Shown here: piece after piece, positions 1 through 5,937 of the stretch
Position numbering within the stretch: position 1 is the stretch's first letter
Layout: each line of letters begins with the position of its first letter
Source of the DNA: an uncultured Eubacteriales bacterium
GTDB taxonomy: Bacteria > Bacillota > Clostridia > Oscillospirales > Acutalibacteraceae
Length of the DNA: 5,942 bases
Direction of reading: 5' to 3'
Assembly: GCA_900316925.1 (NCBI GenBank)
Contig: ONEU01000160.1
Span: forward strand, 1 to 5,942
The notes under the pieces: model-generated
Told to the model about the DNA's origin: nothing
Database searches by the model: none
What the model saw: the letters and a program-made list of their open reading frames with translations, nothing else
Position numbers and translations under genes: made by a program

Positions 1-566
1 GGCGGGAGGTTGCCGTCAGCTTCTCGGCGGCGGTCAAACGGGAGATGACCTTCCTGGATATGCCGAATGTGGAGCTGGTGGTACGGCAGGATTCCTGTCC
101 GCTCAACCACTTCGGCTGTGACGACATTGAGCTGCTCATCTCCACCAACCCCGGCGAATCCCCCAAACCGGTGGCAAAAATCGCTTCCGGCGGCGAGCTG
201 TCAAGAATGATGCTCGCCATCAAGAACGTCCTGGCCGACAAGGACGACATCGACACCCTGATCTTTGACGAGGTGGATACCGGTATCAGCGGAAGCGCCG
301 CACAGAAGGTAGGGCTGAAGCTGCAGGAGGTATCCAGGAGCCGGCAGGTTCTTTGCGTGACCCACCAGGCACAGATTGCCGCCCTGGCTGACCATCATTT
401 CAAGATCAGCAAACAGGTGTCGGACGGCAAGACCTACACAGGCGTCAGGGAGCTTGACCACAACGGCCGCCGGGACGAGCTCGCCCGCATCATCGGCGGT
501 GTGGAGATCACAAAGGCGACCCTTGACTATGCAGAGGAAATGCTTCAGCCGAAACAAAACGGCTGA
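1..566 (+). CDS. recN: DNA repair ATPase RecN, C-terminal part (5' end outside window)
   Basis: RecN is an SMC-like ATPase that acts at DNA double-strand breaks in the cytoplasm. The frame is open from base 3 to the TGA at 564-566, giving 187 residues, roughly the last third of a family usually about 550-570 long; the Walker A half and the coiled coil lie off the left edge. The C-terminal ATPase half is clear: the ABC signature SGGELSR (bases 186-206), Walker B TLIFDEVDTG with the Asp-Glu pair at 267-272, and the switch histidine in VTHQAQIAALAD (His at 363-365). The DEVDTGISG and THQAQIAA wording is typical of RecN rather than RecF or SMC. The ATG at 45 is internal and not the start, because the preceding residues (SFSAAVKRE) continue the family alignment. 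The HIT gene follows after 34 bases. Nothing suggests damage; it is partial only because of the window edge. Confidence 0.96.
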   Translation, partial: REVAVSFSAAVKREMTFLDMPNVELVVRQDSCPLNHFGCDDIELLISTNPGESPKPVAKIASGGELSRMMLAIKNVLADKDDIDTLIFDEVDTGISGSAAQKVGLKLQEVSRSRQVLCVTHQAQIAALADHHFKISKQVSDGKTYTGVRELDHNGRRDELARIIGGVEITKATLDYAEEMLQPKQNG

Positions 567-584
567 TGTCAATATTATTTCAAC

Positions 585-591
585 AAAGGAG
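585..591 (+). promoter_or_regulatory. Ribosome binding site of the HIT gene
   Basis: AAAGGAG lies 9 bases before the ATG at 601, in a short AT-rich gap after recN. It decides the start: the frame is open back into recN (an upstream ATG exists at 376), but only the ATG at 601 has this site and only it gives the CLFCKI opening typical of HIT proteins. Confidence 0.85.
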
Positions 592-600
592 TTTTTTATC

Positions 601-942
601 ATGGATTGTTTGTTTTGTAAGATCATCAGCGGAGAGATCCCCTCAAAGAAGGTTTATGAGGACGAGAGCGTCTACGCCTTCTATGACATCAACCCTATGG
701 CACCGGTTCACGTGCTGATCGTGCCCAAGCAGCATCTCAGCTCGATGAACGACATCACCGCCGAAAACAGCGCCGTCGTATCCCATATCTTTGAAGTGGC
801 CGCACAGCTTGCCAGGGAACTGGGAATCGCAGAGGACGGCTACCGTGTGGTTTCCAACTGCGGTGCTGCCGCCGGTCAGACGGTGTTCCACCTGCATTTC
901 CACCTTCTCGGCGGCAAAAAGCTCGGCCTGAACATGGCCTGA
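601..942 (+). CDS. HIT-family (HinT-like) nucleotide-binding hydrolase
   Basis: A 113-residue protein of the histidine triad family, small cytoplasmic dimers that hydrolyse nucleoside phosphoramidates or similar adenylated compounds; the natural substrate is usually unknown. The triad reads HLHFHLL with His97, His99 and His101, the last being the usual catalytic nucleophile. Also visible are the opening CLFCKIISGEIP, the nucleotide-pocket segment YAFYDINPMAPVHVLIVPKQH (split here as residues 25-36 and 37-45) and the Asn86/Gly88...Gly92-Gln93 stretch before the triad. Cys3, Cys6, His45 and His97 fit the structural zinc site described in Bacillus-type HIT proteins. Length matches the HinT branch, though the usual C-terminal tail after LGG is short (ends GLNMA). 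The start at 601 is set by a good ribosome binding site. The gene sits between recN and comEC; a functional link to them cannot be seen in the sequence. Confidence 0.93.
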   Translation: MDCLFCKIISGEIPSKKVYEDESVYAFYDINPMAPVHVLIVPKQHLSSMNDITAENSAVVSHIFEVAAQLARELGIAEDGYRVVSNCGAAAGQTVFHLHFHLLGGKKLGLNMA

Positions 943-970
943 CAGCAACATCGGAAAGGGCGTTGGTAGG

Positions 971-3229
971 ATGAAGCGGGCACTGGCCTTTACCGGCTTT
1001 ACCGTTCTGGGAACATTGGCGGCGGCTGTTTATGCGGGACAGACCGTATGGCTCCCCCTGCTGCTGCTCCTGGCAGCGGCCCTGCTTCCCTGCCTGCTCC
1101 TGAAAAAGCTCCGTCAGCGCCTGTGGCCGGCCGCCGTCTGTCTTTCGGCGATCACAGCGCTGCTGGTGCTGGGACTCTGTACCCGGATCACCTTCACGCC
1201 CTTTGAACCCTTTGCCGGCAAAACCGCTCAGGTGGTGGGCAGCATCTGTGAAGAGCCTTACACCGCCAACGGACGCTTCTATTACAACATCCTGACGGAG
1301 ACCATCTCCGCAGGTGACGACACTATCCACCGTCAGGGAAACATCCTGGTCTCCTCCGACCGGGTGCTGCGGTATGTGCAGGTCTTTGACCGGATCGAGG
1401 CGCAGGTGCACTTTTCCGACGGCACCAGTCCCTATCAGAAAGCAAGAGGGATCGTACTGAGCGGATATGTCCGGAATGCATCCGCCGTCAGCGTCACCCC
1501 GGCGGAAAGTCGCCCTTTGTACGGCGTGATACTGGATATGAGACGGGGCATTGACAAGCTGCTGCACCGTCTGCTGCCCGAGGAACAGGCGGACTTTGCT
1601 TCCGTCATGCTCACCGGCGAAAAGCATACCCTGTCCACGGAGCTGCGCACGGATCTGCGGCGCTCCGGTATGGCGCATATCGTGTCCGTCTCCGGCTTTC
1701 ATGTCTCCGTGATTACGGCGTTCTTTCTGGCGCTGCTGCTCCTCCTCACGAAGAAGCGGCGCCGTCTTTCCTGTGGGCTCTGTGCGGTATTCGTCCTGCT
1801 GTATATGCTGCTCGCAGGCTTTTCCCCGTCGGTCTCAAGAGCCGGTACCATGCAGATTCTATGGCTGCTGGGCTGCGTGCTGCAAAGAAAAACGGATCCC
1901 GTCAATTCTCTGGGACTGTCCATGCTGCTGCTCTGCCTGTGCAACCCCTATGCCGCCGTGGATACGGGACTGCTGCTGTCCTTCTCCGCCACGCTGGGTA
2001 TCCTGGTGCTGATCCCCCGGCTCAACAATTATTTTCTCCCCCGTCTGAAAGCGGCAACCGATGCGTCCTCACCTGTCCCGAAGCTCAAAAACGGATTTCT
2101 TGCCGTCCTGCGGGTGCTCTTCCGCCCCTTTTCGATCACACTGTCAGCCTTCCTCTTCACCCTGCCGGTAATGATCCTCTGTTTCCGGCGCATCTACCCC
2201 TATACCATCCTGACCAATCTGCTGATCGCACCCCTGCTGACGGCGCTGATCCTCTCGGTCGTCATCATGCTCCTCTTACAATGCAGCATGGTGCTGTCGT
2301 TCCTGACGCTCCCCTTTATCATCCTCTCCGGGGCCCTGACCGGCGCTTTATCGGGACTTTCCGGCTTTGTGGCCGCTCTGCCGTTTTCGGAGCTGTCCGT
2401 CTCACAGGCCTTTGTTCCCGTCTGGCTGCTGCTGTCCATCGCGGCGGCTGCGGTACTCTATGCCGTCAAAGCCGGACCGCGTACCATAAAGCTCTATTCC
2501 CTGGCGGTCACCATGACCTTTCTGCTGGCTGCGCTGCTGAACGGCGCCGTGAGCAGGAATGTCACCAGAATCGCGGTGCTCAGCACGGGTGACGGACTTT
2601 CGGTACTGCTCCTGCGGCAGGGAACCGTGTCGGTACTGTCCTGCGGCGGCTCCTATTCCGGTTACAGTGCCGTGACGGACTATCTGGATGCGGCCGATAT
2701 CCGCTCCATCCGCTATCTTCTGCTCACCGACGGCACCCGGCAGACCTCCTGCTATGCACGGCGACTGATGACGGATTATCCCGTAGACACGGCGGAGGTC
2801 TATGACGAGGGGAATTATACCGAGGAGCTCCATACGCTGCTGTGGGAGAAGGACTCTCTGCTCTGCCGGACGGCGGAGGATGGGACGGTTTATACCACCA
2901 TGCTGGAGGACAGCGAGATCATCAGCGGAGTGGAGCACGGAAGCGGATATATCCTGCTGACGACGGAGGGCGTGAAGCTGCTGATCTGCACGGACGGAAC
3001 GGATTGCAGCCGTCTGCCGGAAGCCTGCCGGCAGTGTGATCTGATGGTGACGAACGGACAGATTCTCCATCGGGAAGAGATCCGCAGCGGACTTGCGATC
3101 CTGTCGGGGGCAGCGGACGGGAGCATCACAGAGAGCAGCAGCATACTATCGACCCTTGACGGCCATGTAATCATCCGGCCGGAAGACGGGCATTACAGCA
3201 TCAGGAGGGAAAGCGTGTGGCTAAACTGA
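971..3229 (+). CDS. comEC: ComEC/Rec2-family DNA uptake channel with a degenerate C-terminal metallo-beta-lactamase-like domain
   Basis: ComEC forms the inner-membrane channel that passes single-stranded DNA into competent cells. The 752-residue length fits the family (about 750-800). Residues 1-70 hold about three hydrophobic membrane segments (LAFTGFTVLGTLAAAVYAG, then VWLPLLLLLAAALLPCLLL, then AAVCLSAITALLVLGLC). Residues about 78-175 look like the soluble OB-like DUF4131 region. The Competence domain follows from about 190 to 520, with FASVMLTGEKHTLS (about 209-222) and the family hallmark HIVSVSGFHVS at 236-246, then many leucine-rich membrane helices. Residues about 533-752 occupy the place of the usual beta-lactamase-like domain, but its metal ligands are mostly replaced (see findings), so any nuclease activity there is doubtful. 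The start ATG at 971 gives a Lys-Arg start before the first helix; a weak AAAGGG (955-960) lies 10 bases upstream. The 3' end overlaps holA by 13 bases. Family identity is certain; a role in actual transformation is not. Confidence 0.93.
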   Translation: MKRALAFTGFTVLGTLAAAVYAGQTVWLPLLLLLAAALLPCLLLKKLRQRLWPAAVCLSAITALLVLGLCTRITFTPFEPFAGKTAQVVGSICEEPYTANGRFYYNILTETISAGDDTIHRQGNILVSSDRVLRYVQVFDRIEAQVHFSDGTSPYQKARGIVLSGYVRNASAVSVTPAESRPLYGVILDMRRGIDKLLHRLLPEEQADFASVMLTGEKHTLSTELRTDLRRSGMAHIVSVSGFHVSVITAFFLALLLLLTKKRRRLSCGLCAVFVLLYMLLAGFSPSVSRAGTMQILWLLGCVLQRKTDPVNSLGLSMLLLCLCNPYAAVDTGLLLSFSATLGILVLIPRLNNYFLPRLKAATDASSPVPKLKNGFLAVLRVLFRPFSITLSAFLFTLPVMILCFRRIYPYTILTNLLIAPLLTALILSVVIMLLLQCSMVLSFLTLPFIILSGALTGALSGLSGFVAALPFSELSVSQAFVPVWLLLSIAAAAVLYAVKAGPRTIKLYSLAVTMTFLLAALLNGAVSRNVTRIAVLSTGDGLSVLLLRQGTVSVLSCGGSYSGYSAVTDYLDAADIRSIRYLLLTDGTRQTSCYARRLMTDYPVDTAEVYDEGNYTEELHTLLWEKDSLLCRTAEDGTVYTTMLEDSEIISGVEHGSGYILLTTEGVKLLICTDGTDCSRLPEACRQCDLMVTNGQILHREEIRSGLAILSGAADGSITESSSILSTLDGHVIIRPEDGHYSIRRESVWLN
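3203..3208 (+). promoter_or_regulatory. Ribosome binding site of holA, inside the end of comEC
   Basis: A perfect AGGAGG lies 8 bases before the GTG at 3217 and within the last codons of comEC. It fixes the holA start at a GTG codon upstream of the comEC stop. Confidence 0.88.
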
Positions 3230-4266
3230 CAGAACAGGACTTCCGCAGGGAGGTGTCCACGGGACAACTGAAAAATCTTTATCTGATTTACGGAGACGAG
3301 AAATATCTGGTAAAGAAGTACACCGAACAGCTGGTGAACAAGGCTGCGGGAAAGGACCCGTCGGCATTTGACTATGCCCGTTTCGATGCAGGGACGCCGC
3401 TGGAGGAAATCTTCACGGCTTCGGAGCAGCTTCCGGTCTTCGCCGGCAGGAAGTGCGTGACGGTGCTGGATTATAATGCCGAGGCCGCCAATGAAAGCGA
3501 TCTGAAAATGCTGGAGAGCTTCCTGGCGGACGTATCCCCTCTGACCATTCTGATCTTCTCCATGCCTACATTGGAAAGTCCGGACGGCAGGAAGGGCAGC
3601 AAATTCAAACGGCTGCTGACTGCCGCCGAGAAATACGGTACGGTACTGGAACTTCCCAAACGGGAGGAGCTTGCCCTGGAGAGACACCTTGTCGCCTGGG
3701 CGGAACGGAGCGGCTGCCGGCTGGATCCCATCAATGCCTCAAAGATCATATCGCAGTGCGGCAATGATATGACGCTGCTCCGGAACGAGATTGACAAGCT
3801 CTGTGCCTATGCTGACGGCGGCGAAATCACCCGGGACATGATCCGGCTGCTGGTGGTGAAAAATACGGAGGTACGGGTGTTTGCGCTGGCGGACTGCATC
3901 CGCAAAAACGACTTCAACGGCGCCTACAAACAGCTTTTTGCCCTCTTTGAACAGAACGAGAAGCCGGAGATCATTCTCTCGGTGCTCAGCTCTGCCTATA
4001 TTGATATGTACCGGATGCGGGTAGCGGCCGAGAGCGGGAAAAAGGCTGCGGATGTGGCGGCCGATTTCCAATACGGCAAGCGGGAGTTCCTGCTGCGCAA
4101 CGCACAAAACCAGGCAAGCAAATACTCCACACGCACCCTGCGCCGTATCCTCGATCGTATCCTGCAAACCGATATCAAGCTGAAAAGCAGTCCGGCGGAT
4201 AAGCGTATCCTGCTGGAAACATTGCTGGCGGAAATCCTGCTGGCGGTCAAGGAGGGACAGAATTGA
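3217..4266 (+). CDS. holA: DNA polymerase III subunit delta
   Basis: HolA is the clamp-loader subunit that opens the beta sliding clamp during replication. The 349-residue product has the family outline: a RecA-like N-terminal domain with the degenerate nucleotide site LYLIYGDEKYLVKKY (residues 21-35, no Walker A lysine motif, as is normal for delta), a middle segment with LTILIFSMPTLES, the collar-side motif NDMTLLRNEIDKLCAYA (183-199), and a helical C-terminal domain ending in LLETLLAEILLAVKEG. The start is GTG, chosen for the perfect AGGAGG 8 bases upstream; the coding sequence overlaps the end of comEC by 13 bases and its TGA overlaps the TTG start of rnmV by 4. The comEC-holA order is also found in Bacillus (comEC-yqeN), which supports both calls. 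No ribosomal protein S20 gene follows, unlike in Bacillus. No sign of damage. Confidence 0.95.
   Translation: MAKLTEQDFRREVSTGQLKNLYLIYGDEKYLVKKYTEQLVNKAAGKDPSAFDYARFDAGTPLEEIFTASEQLPVFAGRKCVTVLDYNAEAANESDLKMLESFLADVSPLTILIFSMPTLESPDGRKGSKFKRLLTAAEKYGTVLELPKREELALERHLVAWAERSGCRLDPINASKIISQCGNDMTLLRNEIDKLCAYADGGEITRDMIRLLVVKNTEVRVFALADCIRKNDFNGAYKQLFALFEQNEKPEIILSVLSSAYIDMYRMRVAAESGKKAADVAADFQYGKREFLLRNAQNQASKYSTRTLRRILDRILQTDIKLKSSPADKRILLETLLAEILLAVKEGQN
4249..4256 (+). promoter_or_regulatory. Ribosome binding site of rnmV, inside the end of holA
   Basis: AAGGAGGG ends 6 bases before the TTG at 4263. This strong site supports the unusual TTG start, which overlaps the holA stop as TTGA. Confidence 0.87.
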
Positions 4267-4859
4267 TCAGGATCAGGGAAGCGGTGATCGTAGAAGGAAA
4301 ATACGACAAGATCAAGCTGTCGAATTTCATTGACGGGCTGATTATCACCACCGACGGCTTCGGCATCTTCAAGGACAAGGAAAAACAGCGGCTCATCCGG
4401 CACCTGGCCAACACCAGGGGCATCCTGGTGCTGACGGACAGCGACGGAGCAGGCTTTGTCATCCGCAGCTTTCTCAAGGGAGCGGTTCCTCCCGGCACGG
4501 TGAAGCACGCCTACATCCCCGATATCCCCGGCAAGGAGCGCCGCAAGGATAAGCCCTCCAAGGAGGGAAAGTTAGGGGTGGAGGGAATCTCGGAAGAGCT
4601 GCTGCGGGAGGCCATTGCCCGTTCGGGAGCCGACTGCGAGATCAGCAGCGTGCGTACTGCCCGGGAGATCACCAAGGCGGATCTGTATGAACTGGGGCTG
4701 ACCGGCGGTCCCCATGCCGCCGAAACCCGTGACCGTCTGAAGCAGCGTCTGGGGCTGCCGCAGAAAATGAGTACCAATGCGCTGTTGGCGGTACTGAACT
4801 GCATTATGACCCGTCAGGAGTTAGAAGAGATGATGAAAGAACAGGTGATGCTATGTTAA
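4263..4859 (+). CDS. rnmV: Ribonuclease M5-like protein (Toprim plus DUF4093)
   Basis: RNase M5 cuts precursor 5S rRNA to its mature ends in low- and mid-GC Gram-positive bacteria. The 198-residue protein (Bacillus RNase M5 is about 186) has an N-terminal Toprim domain: AVIVEGKYDK with the catalytic Glu11, TTDGFGIF, and VLTDSDGAG with the metal-binding Asp59 and Asp61. Next comes the basic KERRKDKPSKEGKLGVEGIS stretch (about 93-112), which matches the lysine-rich segment and GVE motif of RNase M5. The C-terminal region has DLYELGLTGGPHAAETRDRL, as in the Bacillus enzyme's DL..AGL.GGPSA.ERR, which rules out a DnaG or topoisomerase fragment. The start is TTG at 4263, supported by a strong ribosome binding site and by keeping the first beta strand; the next candidate, GTG at 4284, would remove part of it. 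The end overlaps rnz by 7 bases. No 5S rRNA gene lies in the window. Cleavage of 5S precursor is inferred from the family. Confidence 0.9.
   Translation: MIRIREAVIVEGKYDKIKLSNFIDGLIITTDGFGIFKDKEKQRLIRHLANTRGILVLTDSDGAGFVIRSFLKGAVPPGTVKHAYIPDIPGKERRKDKPSKEGKLGVEGISEELLREAIARSGADCEISSVRTAREITKADLYELGLTGGPHAAETRDRLKQRLGLPQKMSTNALLAVLNCIMTRQELEEMMKEQVMLC
4843..4847 (+). promoter_or_regulatory. Probable ribosome binding site of rnz, inside the end of rnmV
   Basis: AGGTG lies 5 bases before the ATG at 4853. It is weaker than the holA and rnmV sites, so rnz translation may rely partly on ribosomes finishing rnmV, whose stop codon lies 7 bases inside rnz. Confidence 0.55.
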
Positions 4860-5755
4860 AGGTGACGTTACTCGGAACAGGCGGCACCATGCCCCTGAAA
4901 ACCCGCTGGCTGTCGTCATGCCTGCTCGCCTTCAACGGCCATGCGGTGCTGATCGACTGCGGCGAGGGCACCCAGATTGCGATGAAGCTTTCGGGCCAGC
5001 GCTTCAAGTCTGTCGATGTGATCTGCATTTCCCACTTCCATGCCGACCATATCTCAGGGCTGCCCGGTTTCCTGCTCACTATGAGCAATGAGAGCCGCAC
5101 GGAACCTGTCACCATCTTTGGTCCCAAGGGGATCGAAAGCACCGTGCGTTCCCTGTGTGTGATTGCGCCGAATCTCCCCTTTGCCCTGCGTTTTGTGGAA
5201 TACACCCCTGACGCCGAGATCCGTCTGGAGGAAATGGTACTCCGTGCCTTTCCCCTGGTGCACAGTGTCCGCTGCATCGGCTTTTGTGCGGAGCTGCTGC
5301 GGGCAGGGCGTTTTGATATGGAAAAAGCGCAGAAGCATCAGGTTCCCATGCGCTTATGGAAGCATCTGCAGAAAAACAGGATCATCGAACAGGACGGTGT
5401 GGTCTACACCCCCGACATGGTTTTAGGGGAACCCCGGAAAGGCCTGAAAGTGACCTACTGCACCGACACCCGTCCCACCGGGAGTATCCTGCGCTTTGCC
5501 GAAAACGCCGATCTTTTCATCTGCGAAGGGATGTTCGGCGACGACGCCAAGCTCCCCCGTGCCAAGGAAGCCGGACACATGCTGTTCTCCGAAGCGGCAC
5601 ACCTGGCAGCGGATGCCGGTGCAGTCAGGCTCTGGCTGACCCATTACAGCCCCTCCCTCACCGAACCGGAGCTTTACCTACAAAATGCCGTCTCCGTCTT
5701 CCCCCCAACAGAATTAGGCTTTGACGGCAAAACCATCGACCTTCAGTTCCCCTGA
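4853..5755 (+). CDS. rnz: Ribonuclease Z (tRNA 3' processing endonuclease)
   Basis: RNase Z removes the 3' trailer from tRNA precursors, chiefly those without an encoded CCA. The 300-residue length fits the short bacterial form (about 305-307). The metallo-beta-lactamase site is complete: HFHADH gives His61, His63, Asp65 and His66; His137 lies in PLVHSV, Asp205 in CTDTRP, His242 in AGHMLFSEAAH and His264 in LTHYS. The opening LGTGGTMPLKTRW, the IFGPKG segment (88-93) and the EG.FG motif (225-229) are also RNase Z-like. Between His137 and Asp205 an arm of normal length (HQVPMRLW...DGVVYTPDMVLGEPRKG) corresponds to the tRNA-binding exosite, separating this from generic hydrolases of the fold. 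After LTHYS the usual SRY-type wording is replaced by PSL. The ATG at 4853 overlaps the end of rnmV by 7 bases. The stop codon lies within the left arm of a hairpin. An alternative is a divergent related phosphodiesterase, less likely given the arm. Confidence 0.92.
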   Translation: MLKVTLLGTGGTMPLKTRWLSSCLLAFNGHAVLIDCGEGTQIAMKLSGQRFKSVDVICISHFHADHISGLPGFLLTMSNESRTEPVTIFGPKGIESTVRSLCVIAPNLPFALRFVEYTPDAEIRLEEMVLRAFPLVHSVRCIGFCAELLRAGRFDMEKAQKHQVPMRLWKHLQKNRIIEQDGVVYTPDMVLGEPRKGLKVTYCTDTRPTGSILRFAENADLFICEGMFGDDAKLPRAKEAGHMLFSEAAHLAADAGAVRLWLTHYSPSLTEPELYLQNAVSVFPPTELGFDGKTIDLQFP

Positions 5756-5768
5756 TCTTTGTCAGGGG
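5749..5768 (+). repeat. Hairpin over the rnz stop codon
   Basis: CCCCTGA (5749-5755) pairs with TCAGGGG (5762-5768) as a 7-bp stem with loop TCTTTG. The left arm contains the rnz TGA stop. The right arm shares four G residues (5765-5768) with the next hairpin, so the two cannot form together in one transcript. No T tract follows, so it is not a standard intrinsic terminator. Confidence 0.75.
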
Positions 5769-5790
5769 GACTTTCACGAGAAAGTCCCCC
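5765..5790 (+). repeat. Perfect 11-bp inverted repeat downstream of rnz
   Basis: GGGGGACTTTC (5765-5775) and GAAAGTCCCCC (5780-5790) are perfect complements around the loop ACGA. The stem begins 10 bases after the rnz stop, so it could protect the 3' end of the operon mRNA or slow polymerase. The sequence after it is CGACACCCCC with no T tract, so a classical Rho-independent terminator is not supported. It may be part of a dispersed palindromic element. Confidence 0.85.
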
Positions 5791-5895
5791 CGACACCCCC
5801 GAAAGCGGCGGCGTGCGGCTTTGTTACAGGCAACACAGTCTCTCCGTCAACAGCTTGCTGCAAGACTTATTCCGCAGCGAATTTTGGAAAGGGGT

Positions 5896-5937
5896 CCGGG
5901 GAAAACCTTTTTTTCGCCAGAAAAAGGTTTTCCCTGG
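5896..5937. repeat. Long hairpin with a perfect 14-bp core near the right edge
   Basis: GGGAAAACCTTTTT (5899-5912) and AAAAAGGTTTTCCC (5921-5934) are perfect complements. The stem can be extended inward by a T-G and a T-A pair to leave the loop CGCC, and outward by a G-T and two C-G pairs (5896-5898 with 5935-5937). The T run sits inside the stem on the + strand, not after it, so it does not look like a standard terminator in either direction. No transposase or other gene is attached within the window. Confidence 0.85.

Noticed and set aside
376..600. N-terminal extension of the HIT gene back into recN
   Set aside because: The frame is open, but the residues are a shadow of recN, and the ATG at 601 has a strong ribosome binding site and the normal family N-terminus.
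567..600. Possible promoter in the AT-rich gap before the HIT gene (TATTAT at 573-578)
   Set aside because: No acceptable -35 element lies about 17 bases upstream, and the gap is short enough for read-through from recN.
755..1702. 315-codon minus-strand ORF
   Set aside because: It lies antisense across the well-supported HIT and comEC genes, matches no family I recognise, and is rich in residues typical of reverse-complement shadow frames.
1861..2592. 243-codon + strand ORF in another frame of comEC
   Set aside because: The comEC frame is continuous here with clear membrane segments; the alternative is rich in Pro, Arg and His with no domain and is a GC-rich shadow.
2402..3070. 222-codon minus-strand ORF opposite the degenerate ComEC domain
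   Set aside because: I considered it because the ComEC domain is diverged, which could hint at an overlapping gene. It has no recognisable motif or ribosome binding site and is best explained as a shadow.
4263..4859. DnaG primase or topoisomerase fragment based on the Toprim motifs
   Set aside because: The basic stretch, GVE motif and the GGP-containing C-terminal region match RNase M5 over the full length, and no primase or topoisomerase domains are present.
5765..5790. Rho-independent terminator for the operon
   Set aside because: The stem is strong, but the following bases are CGACACCCCC with no T tract on the + strand, so I list it as an inverted repeat only.
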